Positions 8,377-17,985 of a stretch of DNA of 64,000 bases are shown here, piece after piece. The stretch comes from Bacillus sp. EAC. Lineage in GTDB: Bacteria > Bacillota > Bacilli > Bacillales > Bacillaceae_G. Under the pieces are notes generated by a model. It worked only from the letters and a program-made list of their open reading frames with translations. It did no database searches and was not told the DNA's origin. The position numbers and the translations under genes were made by a program. Position 1 is the first letter of the stretch, and the number at the start of each line of letters is the position of its first letter. The stretch is from contig NZ_NCSY01000003.1 of assembly GCF_002156875.1 (NCBI RefSeq), positions 186,001 through 250,000 of the forward strand. The letters run 5' to 3'.

Positions 8377-9017
8377 TTTTTAACCTCCATATTTTTTTAT
8401 ATTAATCAACCTGTCAATTCAGATTGATAATATCCGTTTTCTATTCAATGCCTCTTGTAAATCCAATAGTAAATCGTTTTTCTCTTCCTCCTTCTTGCAA
8501 TATTGTAGGACTAGTCATGGGCATCATCAATCTGACAATCGACTAAAATTATCCTGGTCCTTCACAGTTCATAATCGATTGACAAGCTCAACGACTTAAT
8601 ATTATGAGTATTCAGAAACATTAACAATACAGGATTTTAGATGGATTTGATTTAATAAATCGATGGATCGCTGTTTAAATAGGTAGATAGGATGATACCA
8701 CTTCTTTTGACGCATAATTGAAAGGTGAAATCTTTTTAAGAAGGTTTTTAAAAATAAGCTTATTATCCGTGTAAACAAAGAAACTGCTATTCCGTCTTTA
8801 GGAATAACAGGATTTCGCAAATAATTATTATCATATTTACTTCTTTCTATTTAACTTGAAAAATGATTAATATTAACTACAATTAGTTTTCCTCTCACTT
8901 TAGTCACTCGCATTTAATTTGACTACTCACTTATTTTAAATACCAACCGTTTATGGCATTCATAATGATTTTACTTTACAATTAATGGAAAAGATGTAAA
9001 AAGTGGGGTGAATCATT
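8377..9017. other. Intergenic stretch without a convincing gene
   Basis: 641 bp between divergently placed genes. A minus-strand frame of 72 codons (8602-8820) is open, but it has no recognisable family, a composition rich in Lys/Phe/Ile and no clear ribosome site, so I do not call it a gene. The stretch must hold the promoters of the Ig-like protein gene and of the response regulator. No clear -35/-10 pair stands out. Confidence 0.5.
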
Positions 9018-9707
9018 TTGTTTAAACTCTTATTAGTAGAAGATGATTCTTCTCTTTTTAATGAGATTAAAGATAGATTAGTTCAATGGTCTTACGAGGT
9101 TTATGGAATTTCCGATTTTAGTAAAGTGATCCAGGAGTTTACTGAGATTAAGCCTGATTTAGTTGTTATCGATATTCAACTTCCGAAATATGATGGTTTT
9201 CATTGGTGTCGGATGATTCGTTCTCATTCGAATGTACCAATTATATTTTTATCGTCAAGGGATCATCCTTCTGACATGGTTATGTCCATGCAGCTTGGTG
9301 GCGATGATTTTATACAGAAACCATTTCATTTTGATGTCCTTGTTGCAAAAATCCAAGCTACTCTTAGACGAGTTTATAACTATAATACTGAAAAAATCGC
9401 ACTAAAAACTTGGTGTGACTCCACAATTGATTACGAGAAAAATACGGTAACAAATCAAAATGGAGCAATCGAGCTTTCAAAAAATGAAGTGTTTATCTTA
9501 AAACTCCTAATTGAACAGAAAAATAAAATAGTTAGTCGGGAAGAGCTAATCAATGAACTCTGGGATGATAAGCGTTTTATTAGTGATAATACCCTTACAG
9601 TAAATGTAAACCGTTTACGTAAGAGACTTGATGAAATCGGCTTAGGTCGATTTATCGAAACAAAAGTCGGTCAAGGATATATTGCTTTAGAAGAGGACTT
9701 TGTATGA
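9018..9707 (+). CDS. OmpR-family response regulator, BceR-like
   Basis: 229 residues: an N-terminal receiver domain (acidic pocket EDD at 8-10, phospho-acceptor Asp in LVVIDIQLPKYDG, Lys in FIQKPFHFD) and a C-terminal winged-helix output domain (NTLTVNVNRLRKRL). It starts with TTG at 9018 behind GGGGTGA. It overlaps the kinase gene by 4 nt and is followed by an ABC transporter of the BceAB type, so it belongs to a peptide-antibiotic sensing module. In such modules the regulator activates the adjacent transporter promoter through a 7-4-7 inverted repeat, and that site is present at 10704-10721. The B. subtilis paralogues BceR, PsdR and YxdJ cannot be told apart here. Confidence 0.9.
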   Translation: MFKLLLVEDDSSLFNEIKDRLVQWSYEVYGISDFSKVIQEFTEIKPDLVVIDIQLPKYDGFHWCRMIRSHSNVPIIFLSSRDHPSDMVMSMQLGGDDFIQKPFHFDVLVAKIQATLRRVYNYNTEKIALKTWCDSTIDYEKNTVTNQNGAIELSKNEVFILKLLIEQKNKIVSREELINELWDDKRFISDNTLTVNVNRLRKRLDEIGLGRFIETKVGQGYIALEEDFV

Positions 9708-10708
9708 TTAAAAATTTTTTGATTGAAAGACTTAGTTGGATTACTTTTTTTCTGATTACCCAACTTTTAATCCTTTTTGTATCTTATATTGATTCATCGA
9801 TACCATTTAAGTCTCTTCTTTATATTGTATTTTTATCACTGCTTTTGTTCATTTTCTTTTTAGTGATTCGTTACCCAAAAGAAACTAAATTCTATAAAAG
9901 CCTAGAAGAACGTGAGGATAATCTTGATCTATCTAGTATCGCATATCCAGATAGCCCCTTTGAAAGAATAGTGGAAAATAGTTTATCAAATCAAACTATA
10001 CGATTGAAAAGAGTAACTTATCAAAATCAGACCGAATTAGAACAAGAGAAAGATGAACTATTATCTTGGATTCATGAAGTCAAAACCCCTTTAACGGCTA
10101 TGCACTTAATGATTGACCGGATGCAAGATGAAAAACTGAAAACAAACTTAACCTACGAGTGGCTACGAATCCACTTACTTCTTGATCAACAGCTTCACCA
10201 AAAACGAATTCCTTCTATTGAAAACGATTTGTATATCGAAAGACTTCAGCTAGAGGATATTATTTTCCCAGAAATTAAAACATTGAAATCTTGGTGTATA
10301 CATAAAGGAATAGGCTTTGAAATCGAACTAGAGGTGTTTTATGTATATAGTGACGCTAAATGGCTTTCCTATATTATTAGACAGCTTTTAACAAACGCAA
10401 TTAAATATAGTACATCCTTAGATATAACCATTAAAAGCTATCAGAAGCATGGCCAAATAGTTCTTGAAATTGAAGACAATGGACGTGGTATTCATTCAAA
10501 AGATTTACCACGTATCTTTGATAAAGGTTTTACATCAACAACATCACATCAAGACGCCGCTTCAACTGGAATGGGATTATATTTAGCAAATAAAGCAGCT
10601 CAGTCCTTATTTATTATCATCCAAGTGCAATCAGAAATTGATAAAGGAACGAGCTTTACCCTCACTTTTCCGAAACGAAATGAATTTGTAAATATCAAAG
10701 GCATGTGA
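9704..10708 (+). CDS. Intramembrane-sensing histidine kinase, BceS-like
   Basis: 334 residues. Two transmembrane helices near residues 14-30 and 38-58 are separated by only a few residues, so there is almost no extracellular sensor, the hallmark of intramembrane-sensing kinases. The phospho-acceptor His is in SWIHEVKTPLTAM, and the ATPase N, G1 and G2 boxes are seen as QLLTNAIKYS, EIEDNGRGI and GMGLYLAN. Kinases of this group do not sense the drug alone; they receive the signal from their ABC transporter, here encoded just downstream. Its coding end runs into the palindrome that precedes the transporter genes. Confidence 0.9.
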   Translation: MIKNFLIERLSWITFFLITQLLILFVSYIDSSIPFKSLLYIVFLSLLLFIFFLVIRYPKETKFYKSLEEREDNLDLSSIAYPDSPFERIVENSLSNQTIRLKRVTYQNQTELEQEKDELLSWIHEVKTPLTAMHLMIDRMQDEKLKTNLTYEWLRIHLLLDQQLHQKRIPSIENDLYIERLQLEDIIFPEIKTLKSWCIHKGIGFEIELEVFYVYSDAKWLSYIIRQLLTNAIKYSTSLDITIKSYQKHGQIVLEIEDNGRGIHSKDLPRIFDKGFTSTTSHQDAASTGMGLYLANKAAQSLFIIIQVQSEIDKGTSFTLTFPKRNEFVNIKGM

Positions 10709-10778
10709 CAAAATTGTCACATGCTTTTATTGATTGTTCGTTTAATCAAAGGAATCGAATCAAAAAACCACTTATACT
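10701..10778 (+). promoter_or_regulatory. BceR-type operator and promoter of the transporter genes
   Basis: A perfect inverted repeat TGTGACA (10704-10710), AAAT, TGTCACA (10715-10721) has the 7-4-7 layout reported for BceR-like regulators. It overlaps the end of the kinase gene. A -10 element TATACT lies at 10773-10778 with no good -35 box, as expected of an activator-dependent promoter. The hairpin followed by TTTTATTG could also act as a weak terminator of the regulator-kinase transcript. Confidence 0.65.
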
Positions 10779-10813
10779 AATTTTATTGAATGAATACAAA
10801 GGAGTGGAATGGA

Positions 10814-11575
10814 ATGAATATATTAGAAGCAAATAAAATTCATAAAAGCTATGGCACTAAATTTAATAAACAAGAAGTACTAAGCGGCATAGATATCAAT
10901 ATTGGAAAAGGTGAATTCGTAAGTATTATGGGGGCATCTGGTTCTGGTAAAACGACATTACTGAATGTACTATCCTCTATTGATAAAATAAATAGCGGAA
11001 CAATTGCTATTGAGGGAAAAAATATTTCTGATATGAAAGAAAAACAATTGGCTGAATTTCGTAAATACTATTTAGGGTTTATCTTTCAGGAATACAATTT
11101 ATTAGATACTTTAACGGTAAAGGAAAATATTCTTTTACCTTTATCAATTACGAAAACGTCACCTGGTGAAGCAAATCAAAAATTTGAATTAATAGCTAAA
11201 GATCTAGGTATTTATGAAATAAAGGATAAGTATCCAAACGAGATTTCAGGTGGACAAAAACAACGTACATCAGCAGCTCGAGCGTTTATTCATGAGCCTA
11301 GTATTATATTTGCAGACGAACCGACAGGCGCACTTGATTCGAAATCTGCTTCAGATTTATTAAATAAACTAAGTGACCTAAATGAAAAAAGAAAAGCAAC
11401 AATTGTCATGGTTACCCACGATCCTGTAGCTGCTAGTTTCTGCAATAGAGTTATCTTTATAAAAGATGGTCAAATCTACTCCCAACTGCATAAAGGTGAT
11501 GAAACACGACAAAACTTCTTTAAGGATATTATGAAAACACAGGGAGTATTAGGTGGTGTTCATCATGAGCATTAA
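10814..11575 (+). CDS. ABC transporter ATP-binding protein, BceA-like
   Basis: 253 residues, the same length as B. subtilis BceA. Walker [12 protein letters not shown] (about residues 41-51), signature [13 protein letters not shown], Walker [14 protein letters not shown] and the switch His in VMVTHDP are all present. It energises the large permease encoded next to it to remove cell-wall-active peptide antibiotics from their lipid targets. The ATG at 10814 ([10 protein letters not shown]) has GGAGTGG upstream, while an in-frame ATG 24 nt earlier has no ribosome site. It overlaps the permease start by 11 nt. Confidence 0.93.
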   Translation: MNILEANKIHKSYGTKFNKQEVLSGIDINIGKGEFVSIMGASGSGKTTLLNVLSSIDKINSGTIAIEGKNISDMKEKQLAEFRKYYLGFIFQEYNLLDTLTVKENILLPLSITKTSPGEANQKFELIAKDLGIYEIKDKYPNEISGGQKQRTSAARAFIHEPSIIFADEPTGALDSKSASDLLNKLSDLNEKRKATIVMVTHDPVAASFCNRVIFIKDGQIYSQLHKGDETRQNFFKDIMKTQGVLGGVHHEH

Positions 11576-13508
11576 TCATCTAATCTTTCGTAATTTAAGA
11601 AAGAACTTAAAAAATTATTATCTTTATGTTTTTGCATTAATTTTTAGCTCTGCCCTTTACTTTTCATTTGTCACCTTACAATATGATCCATCTATGGATG
11701 CAACAAAAGGGTCAATAAAAGGAGCAGCTGCAATTCGCTCAGCTTCGATTTTACTTGTTGCAATCGTTTCAATTTTCCTTTTATACGCAAATATGATTTT
11801 TATTAAAAGACGTAGTAAAGAGATTGGTTTATTTCAATTAATTGGAATGACAAAAGACAGGATTTTTCGAATTCTGACAGTTGAGAACTTTATTCTTTAT
11901 TTTAGTTCGCTAGTGCTTGGTGTCTTACTAGGATTTTCTATTTCAAGACTAATCATTATGATTTTATATAAAATCACAGGGATTAAAGCAATTGCTTCTT
12001 TACATTTTTCAACACAGGCATTAGTTCAGACATTGATCGTATTCGTTGTTATTTATGCTTTCATTATGTTAATGAATTATGGTTTCATTAAAAGACAAAC
12101 AATTTTATCCTTATTCCGAGTAGTCTCATCGACTGAAGGTAAGCTGAAAAAAATGTCCATTTTCGAGATTTCAATTGGAATTTTGGGTATTTTATTAATT
12201 ATCTCAGGCTACTTTCTTTCATCCAAATTATTTGATGGCGATTTTACTTCAATGATTGAACTGTTTTCAGCAATGATCTATATTTTAGCATCAGTCATCA
12301 TAGGAACTTACTTAGTTTATAAAAGCTCCGTCCGTTTTATTTTAAATGTAATTCGAAAACAGAAAAACGGATATTTAAATATTAACGATGTACTATCTTT
12401 ATCTTCAATTATGTTTAGAATGAAGTCGAATGCTTTATTACTAACGATTATTACAACTGTATCAGCTTTAGCTATTGGTCTATTATCTTTAAGTTATATA
12501 TCTTACTATTCTGCAGAGAAGACAGCAGAGAACCATGTCCCTGCTAATTTTTTCTTAAAAGATAATAAAGATTTACAAACGTTTACCTCTGCTTTAAATA
12601 AAAATGGCATTAAATTTACTAAAAAGCACACTGAGGTTATTCAAGTAAATACAAATATAAATGATATTCTCGATAAAAAGTTAGAGCAATTTAATAGAGA
12701 TTCAGATACTATGCCACTTGCAGTTGTTAGTGAAAAAGCCGTTAATGTTAATCTTTCTGCTAATGAAACGGTATTTACTGGCTATAATGATTTGCTTCAA
12801 AAATTTATGACATTAAAGGATTCAGGGAATATTGAATTAACTAGTAAAAAGAAGGTCTTTAAACTAAACTATATAGGTTTAAGACGTCAATCGATTATCC
12901 CCTCCTACTTCACAAATGGAGGTTTACCTACTGTAATAGTAGACGACAAAGTTTTTAAAACCTTAAAACAGAATCTTGATTCGTCAATTCAAAAGGACTC
13001 TACTGTTTATAACGGAATTAATATTAGTGATGAGAATTTAATTGAAAAAGCAAATGACATTTATATGAATCATCAATTTGATGAGAATTATCCTAATGCT
13101 TCTCGCCTTGAAATTGTTAATGATCAGAAAAAAACAATGGGACTTATGATGTTCATTGTTGGTTTCTTAGGATTAACATTCTTAATGACATCTGGTTGTA
13201 TTTTATATTTCAAACAAATGGATGAAAGTGCTGACGAAAAGCCTAATTATACAATTTTACGTAAACTAGGCTTCTCCCATAGTGATTTATTACGAGGAAT
13301 CCGTTCGAAGCAACTCTTTAATTTCGGAATTCCATTAATAATTGGACTAGTGCATAGCTATTTCGCTGTCCAATCTGGTTGGTTCTTATTTGGTACTGAA
13401 GTTTATACACCGATGATCATTGTCATGGTTCTATATGCAGTTTTATATTCTGTTTTTGGTGTATTATCAGTTCTTTATTACAAGAAAATAATTAAAGAAG
13501 CACTTTGA
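11565..13508 (+). CDS. ABC transporter permease with large extracellular domain, BceB-like
   Basis: 647 residues, the BceB size. One N-terminal membrane helix is followed by a block of helices to about residue 310. A large extracellular domain (about 325-535) then precedes three more helices, giving the ten-helix FtsX/BceB layout. The extracellular loop is the drug-sensing part in this family and varies most between systems, so the substrate cannot be read from sequence. The ATG at 11565 sits in GGTGGTGTTCATCATG. Last gene of the module, closed by a terminator. Confidence 0.92.
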   Translation: MSINHLIFRNLRKNLKNYYLYVFALIFSSALYFSFVTLQYDPSMDATKGSIKGAAAIRSASILLVAIVSIFLLYANMIFIKRRSKEIGLFQLIGMTKDRIFRILTVENFILYFSSLVLGVLLGFSISRLIIMILYKITGIKAIASLHFSTQALVQTLIVFVVIYAFIMLMNYGFIKRQTILSLFRVVSSTEGKLKKMSIFEISIGILGILLIISGYFLSSKLFDGDFTSMIELFSAMIYILASVIIGTYLVYKSSVRFILNVIRKQKNGYLNINDVLSLSSIMFRMKSNALLLTIITTVSALAIGLLSLSYISYYSAEKTAENHVPANFFLKDNKDLQTFTSALNKNGIKFTKKHTEVIQVNTNINDILDKKLEQFNRDSDTMPLAVVSEKAVNVNLSANETVFTGYNDLLQKFMTLKDSGNIELTSKKKVFKLNYIGLRRQSIIPSYFTNGGLPTVIVDDKVFKTLKQNLDSSIQKDSTVYNGINISDENLIEKANDIYMNHQFDENYPNASRLEIVNDQKKTMGLMMFIVGFLGLTFLMTSGCILYFKQMDESADEKPNYTILRKLGFSHSDLLRGIRSKQLFNFGIPLIIGLVHSYFAVQSGWFLFGTEVYTPMIIVMVLYAVLYSVFGVLSVLYYKKIIKEAL

Positions 13509-13512
13509 TATA

Positions 13513-13548
13513 AGAAAAGCTCTAGTATTTAACTAGAGCTTTTCTTTC
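13513..13548 (+). terminator. Intrinsic terminator of the Bce-type module
   Basis: A 13-bp perfect stem, AGAAAAGCTCTAG (13513-13525) with CTAGAGCTTTTCT (13533-13545), is followed by TTT. Confidence 0.9.
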
Positions 13549-13573
13549 GTGATAATTTGTCCAATTAGAATAT

Positions 13574-13606
13574 AAGGTCAACCCTCTTACTGGTTGACCT
13601 TTTCAT
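13574..13606. terminator. Second hairpin, probable bidirectional terminator
   Basis: AAGGTCAACC (13574-13583) pairs with GGTTGACCTT (13592-13601). A T-rich tract follows on the plus side, and the hairpin lies just after the stop of the minus-strand TetR gene. Confidence 0.65.
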
Positions 13607-13607
13607 T

Positions 13608-14510
13608 TTATTGAACTGTTGTTTCATTATTTTGTGATAAATTCATCGACACTAGGTCTAATAATTTTTTCAATTCGCTTTCACCAAAAATTTCTTTGCC
13701 TTCCTTTAATGATGAAAGTGCACTTTCAATTAAAAATTTCCGAGGTGTTTTTGTATTAAATAGTTCAGTTTGTACAAAATCAAGTAACTCACTGTACTTT
13801 ATTTGTTCCTCACATTGTATAAGAGCTTTTTTTAGCATACAAATATGTTCATTAAGCTTCTGTTGTATTCCTTCGTCGATATTTTTAGGCGGCAGCCACT
13901 TCTCAATAAATTCCGGTTTAAATAGCTGATCCCCAGATTTTGCAACTTCTTCGACAATATGGACAACACGATTCACACTAAATCGAACAACTTGTTCAAT
14001 CGTGATTCCAAGATTTTCTGCAAGATCATAATACTTTAAATTATGATGTAAAATCCCTGTAAATAAAATTGCACTATCTAACAAGTAAGGCTTCTTTTCT
14101 TCACCGAATAATTCGATAAAACGACTATATACCCAATATAACAATCTGAAGTTGCCTTCTCTAATAAATTGTTTAACATCCAAATCATTCAAGAAAATGA
14201 CTTCCTCGAAAAGTGATATTAACTTGTTGTCCCGATTTGTCTTCATTAGTAATTCAATTTGTTTAATAAAAATCTGAATATCTGACGGATTTTGGCCAAT
14301 AAGCAGCTCATTTCGTTCCTGAGCGAGCTGTTTGTAAATCATGTTAAAAAGAGCGATTATTAAATCACTTTTAGACGAAAAATAATTATAAAACGTCCCT
14401 TTGGAAATTCCGCTATAGTCCAATATATCCTGTATAGATGTAGCTTGATATCCTTTTTCAACAAATAATTCATGGGCTATTTTTATGACATGTTGTTTCC
14501 TATCATTCAT
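13608..14510 (-). CDS. TetR/AcrR-family transcriptional regulator
   Basis: 300 residues, longer than the usual ~200 for TetR proteins. The N-terminal helix-turn-helix is clear (ATSIQDILDYSGISKGTFYNYFSSKSDLI, residues 22-50). The extra length is a helical C-terminal region ending in a low-complexity tail. It is transcribed divergently from an MFS drug exporter, with palindromes in the 210-bp gap, so it most likely represses that exporter and is released by a drug ligand. AGGTGATAAC precedes the ATG at 14510. Confidence 0.88.
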   Translation of the reverse strand: MNDRKQHVIKIAHELFVEKGYQATSIQDILDYSGISKGTFYNYFSSKSDLIIALFNMIYKQLAQERNELLIGQNPSDIQIFIKQIELLMKTNRDNKLISLFEEVIFLNDLDVKQFIREGNFRLLYWVYSRFIELFGEEKKPYLLDSAILFTGILHHNLKYYDLAENLGITIEQVVRFSVNRVVHIVEEVAKSGDQLFKPEFIEKWLPPKNIDEGIQQKLNEHICMLKKALIQCEEQIKYSELLDFVQTELFNTKTPRKFLIESALSSLKEGKEIFGESELKKLLDLVSMNLSQNNETTVQ

Positions 14511-14633
14511 GTTATCACCTTTTATTCCCAGTAAATTGTAAATTTCTGCTTAGAGAACATAGTACATTATTTTCACTGTTTACACTAGTAAATACTCACC
14601 GAAAACATTAAAGATTTTTAATGTACTTAATAA

Positions 14634-14701
14634 TTGCAACAACAGTATGAATGGTATATCATATACTTTTAAATGGAAATAAAGTTCAAAAAAATGAACT
14701 T
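14634..14701 (+). promoter_or_regulatory. Promoter and candidate TetR operators of the MFS exporter
   Basis: TTGCAA (14634-14639), 17 bp, TATCAT (14657-14662) is a plausible sigma-A promoter. Two palindromes overlap the initiation zone: GTATATCATATAC at 14654-14666 across the -10 box, and arms AAGTTCA (14682-14688) / TGAACTT (14695-14701) just downstream of the start point. Either could be bound by the divergent TetR protein. Confidence 0.5.
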
Positions 14702-14724
14702 AGAGTATAAAGGAGGGGAAAAAC

Positions 14725-16251
14725 ATGGAACACACTATTGAAAAATCTGTTCGCCCACCATACGGGATTCTTACAGTCCTAATGATTGCGGCCTTTATTG
14801 CTTTCTTAAATAATACTTTACTTAATATCGCATTGCCGTCTATTATGAAGGACTTAGATGTTGGGCCTTCAACAGTACAATGGCTTTCTACTGGATATAT
14901 GTTAGTTAACGGAATTTTAATTCCGACTACAGCTTTTTTAATCCAAAAATATTCCGTAAGACACTTATTTATCGCAGCACTAATTTTATTTAATATAGGA
15001 ACATTCACAGCTGGATTTGCACATATTTTCCCTTTATTATTAACAGGAAGAATGGTTCAGGCATCAGGATCTGCAATTTTAATGCCATTATTAATGAATG
15101 TTATGTTAACGAGCTTCCCTGTTGAAAAACGAGGAACTGCAATGGGCTTCTTTGGTTTAGTTATGATGGGTGCTCCTGCAATTGGCCCTACTTTATCGGG
15201 TTGGATTGTTGAACATTATGACTGGAGAATGCTTTTCCATTTTATCTCTCCAATTGCATTAGTTGTACTTGTTATTGGATTCTTCTTACTTAAAGATAAA
15301 AAAGCTAAATCAGATAGCAGAATTGATCTCCTTTCCGTTTTATTATCGAGTTTAGGATTTGGTGGATTATTATATGGATTTAGTTCAGCTGGAACAGATG
15401 GCTGGGATAGTCCAAAAGTATATGGCACTTTAATCGTAGGTTTAATTTCATTAATTTCATTTATTGTTCGTCAATTAAAGCTTGATAAACCAATGCTTAA
15501 CTTTAAAATTTACCGCTATCCAATGTTTGCCTTATCTTCAGCGATTTCTATTGTCGTTACTATGGCAATGTTCTCTGCAATGATGCTATTACCGATTTAT
15601 ACGCAAACACTTCGTGGAATTAAACCTTTTGATGCTGGTTTAATGCTACTACCAGGTGCTTTATTAATGGCTATCATGTCACCAATCACTGGTAAGTTAT
15701 TTGATAAAATTGGTGGAAGAATTCTTGCTATAACAGGATTAACGATTATGACTGTTACAACATATTTTTTAAGTAAATTAACGATGGATACCACATATAC
15801 ACATCTAATTGTTTTATACTCTTTACGTATGTTAGGTATGTCAATGGTAATGATGCCTGTTTCAACGAACGGCTTAAATCAATTACCTGCACGTTTTTAT
15901 CCACACGGTACTGCTATGAATAATACATTACAGCAAGTATCTGGAGCTATTGGTACTGCATTATTAATTACAATTATGTCTAATCGAACTGAATCAAAAG
16001 GCAAAGAATTTGCTGCCGAAGCAATGAAACATCTTACAGGTAAACCTACACCTGAAATGTTAGCGCAAATCAAACAACAAGTTACTATGAAGGCAATGTT
16101 AGAAGGAATAAACTTCTCATTTTATGTGACCGTATTTATCGCACTTCTAGCATTAATTCTTGCTTTCTTTATCAAGCGAGCAACGCCTGCAGTAGAAGTT
16201 TCTGCAGCACAAACACAACCAACTTTAGAAAAAAAATTGGCTGAGAATTAA
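14725..16251 (+). CDS. MFS drug exporter, DHA2 (EmrB/QacA) family, 14 TM
   Basis: 508 residues with about fourteen hydrophobic helices, the DHA2 layout. Typical motifs are the first-helix NNTLLNIALPSIMKDL, motif A-like LTGRMVQASGSAILMP and motif C GAPAIGPTLSGWI in helix 5. It would export toxic organic compounds with proton antiport. AGGAGGGG lies before the ATG at 14725. It is divergent from a TetR regulator and ends in a terminator shared with the convergent glycosidase gene. The substrate is unknown; LmrB/EmrB-type pumps are the nearest recognisable relatives. Confidence 0.9.
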   Translation: MEHTIEKSVRPPYGILTVLMIAAFIAFLNNTLLNIALPSIMKDLDVGPSTVQWLSTGYMLVNGILIPTTAFLIQKYSVRHLFIAALILFNIGTFTAGFAHIFPLLLTGRMVQASGSAILMPLLMNVMLTSFPVEKRGTAMGFFGLVMMGAPAIGPTLSGWIVEHYDWRMLFHFISPIALVVLVIGFFLLKDKKAKSDSRIDLLSVLLSSLGFGGLLYGFSSAGTDGWDSPKVYGTLIVGLISLISFIVRQLKLDKPMLNFKIYRYPMFALSSAISIVVTMAMFSAMMLLPIYTQTLRGIKPFDAGLMLLPGALLMAIMSPITGKLFDKIGGRILAITGLTIMTVTTYFLSKLTMDTTYTHLIVLYSLRMLGMSMVMMPVSTNGLNQLPARFYPHGTAMNNTLQQVSGAIGTALLITIMSNRTESKGKEFAAEAMKHLTGKPTPEMLAQIKQQVTMKAMLEGINFSFYVTVFIALLALILAFFIKRATPAVEVSAAQTQPTLEKKLAEN

Positions 16252-16283
16252 TCTGATATTCTCGATTGTTTAAAGATATAAAC

Positions 16284-16318
16284 AAAAAGTTCAACCAGTA
16301 GATGGTTGAACTTTTTTA
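16284..16318. terminator. Bidirectional intrinsic terminator
   Basis: The stem AAAAAGTTCAACCA (16284-16297) / TGGTTGAACTTTTT (16303-16316) has A and T runs on both sides and lies between convergent genes. Confidence 0.88.
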
Positions 16319-17923
16319 TTAATGTTTATAGGTAAAGTAGTCAAAATCTGCATGCAGATTTTGTCCAGTTGTATCTTGGCATTGCATACCAACAAATGCA
16401 CCTGTAAAGAAGCCTCCACCTTGAATATAGTCATCTGATAGCTTATGTGAGTAAAACGTCACTGGTATATCTAGCCAGTTTTCTCCATCAAATGAATAAG
16501 AGTATTGGTAAAGATTCGTATTTACATTTACTCGAAGATACACGTACTCGACATGATCTGGTACTACAATTTCTTCACCTTGAAGAGGTTGAGAAAACGT
16601 AAAATTATCACATGCCACTAATTCTAGAATTCTTCCCCTATCTTCATTCCAAGTTATTTGACATGAAGTCCAATTCTGAGTGTTATAGTAATTTACTAAA
16701 CCTGCCGATTGATGGAATGTAGTAGGATTAAATGCCATTTTTGTCTCTGCCATGAAATTAAAATGCTGCCACCTTCTTGCAACAAAGCTTTGAGTAAATT
16801 TTGACGTTAACGATTCCTTTCCGTATAATCGCAAATGTCCTTGACGATCTTTTAATGAAACAATTTCCTCAGTTAATGGAATTCTTAAATTTTGAAAGTG
16901 AGCATTTAGGGTATCTGAGTCAAAATCGTCTTTCTCAAGGTAATCTCTTTCCCACTTTACTTCTTCAATTTTTGGACCTTCTATTTCTAGTGAAGGATTA
17001 TTTCCTCCTACCACAAATGGCCAATCGTTTTTCCATTCAAGTCTTTGAATAGCCGTTTCTCTTCCAAGTGGACAAAAGCCTCTAGGGTCTAATAATGGTT
17101 GCCCTTCTCTTGGTAAAGGTCTTCCTGTTAAATGAACAAGGAACCATTCATTTGTATGTGTATGGACAATGGATGCATGCCCCGCTTTTTGAAGTGGAAT
17201 TCTCGGTGTGTGAAATGAAGAAATCAACGGATTTTCTGGATGTACTTCATACGGACCTCTCAATTGTTTTGAACGAGAAATTGTGGCCTGGTGATCATAT
17301 TTGGTTCCACCTTCAGCAGTCAATAAGTAGTAGTAATCATTTATTTTATATAGATGTGGAGCCTCAGTTAGTTTAATATCTGTTCCTTTAAAGATTACTT
17401 CTGTCTTCCCTACAAGCTTTCGTTCTTGGGCGCTGTATTCCTGTAACGCAATTCCATAAAAATTATGATGATTTACACGATGATCCCATACCATTTGAAC
17501 AAGATACTTTTTCCCATCCTCATCATGAAATAATGAAGGATCGAAGCCAGTACTGTTTAGATAAATAGGGTCTGACCATTCACCATCAATTGTTTCACAT
17601 GTTGCAAGGTAATTATGGCAATCCTTCCACTGACCTTCAACTACTTTTACATCCGTGTAGATTAACCAGAACTGTCCATCATGGTAAGATAATGCTGGAG
17701 CCCATATACCACCTGAATCTGGATTACCCATCATGTTCAATTGACTTAAACGATTTAATGGTCTAGATGTTAAACGCCAATTTTTTAAATCCTTGGAATG
17801 ATAAATACCAACTCCAGGAAACCATTCAAAAGTTGAAACCGCTATATAATAATCTTCCCCTACTCGACAAATACTTGGATCCGGATTGAATCCTGGTAAA
17901 ATTGGATTGCTAATTGTAGCCAT
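16319..17923 (-). CDS. xynB: Glycoside hydrolase family 43 beta-xylosidase
   Basis: 534 residues, the length of bacterial GH43 beta-xylosidases. The five-bladed propeller catalytic domain carries the expected acids: base Asp in [13 protein letters not shown] (near residue 14), pKa-modulating Asp in [13 protein letters not shown], and acid Glu in [10 protein letters not shown]. The C-terminal third (from about residue 330) is the beta-sandwich that closes the active site in this subfamily ([24 protein letters not shown]). There is no signal peptide, so it acts inside the cell on imported xylo-oligosaccharides. CTGGAGGAGTG precedes the ATG. Last gene of the xylose locus, 62 nt after xylB. Confidence 0.92.
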   Translation of the reverse strand: MATISNPILPGFNPDPSICRVGEDYYIAVSTFEWFPGVGIYHSKDLKNWRLTSRPLNRLSQLNMMGNPDSGGIWAPALSYHDGQFWLIYTDVKVVEGQWKDCHNYLATCETIDGEWSDPIYLNSTGFDPSLFHDEDGKKYLVQMVWDHRVNHHNFYGIALQEYSAQERKLVGKTEVIFKGTDIKLTEAPHLYKINDYYYLLTAEGGTKYDHQATISRSKQLRGPYEVHPENPLISSFHTPRIPLQKAGHASIVHTHTNEWFLVHLTGRPLPREGQPLLDPRGFCPLGRETAIQRLEWKNDWPFVVGGNNPSLEIEGPKIEEVKWERDYLEKDDFDSDTLNAHFQNLRIPLTEEIVSLKDRQGHLRLYGKESLTSKFTQSFVARRWQHFNFMAETKMAFNPTTFHQSAGLVNYYNTQNWTSCQITWNEDRGRILELVACDNFTFSQPLQGEEIVVPDHVEYVYLRVNVNTNLYQYSYSFDGENWLDIPVTFYSHKLSDDYIQGGGFFTGAFVGMQCQDTTGQNLHADFDYFTYKH

Positions 17924-17985
17924 TTTACACTCCTCCAGTTTATGTATTTAGATCTTAAAAAAACGTACTTTTTTGCAAGATTAAT

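Noticed and set aside
8602-8820. 72-codon minus-strand open frame in the gap before the Bce-type module
   Set aside because: No recognisable family, no clear ribosome site, composition typical of AT-rich chance frames.
17095-17376. 93-codon plus-strand frame in the beta-xylosidase gene
   Set aside because: Shadow of the GH43 gene, no ribosome site or domain.
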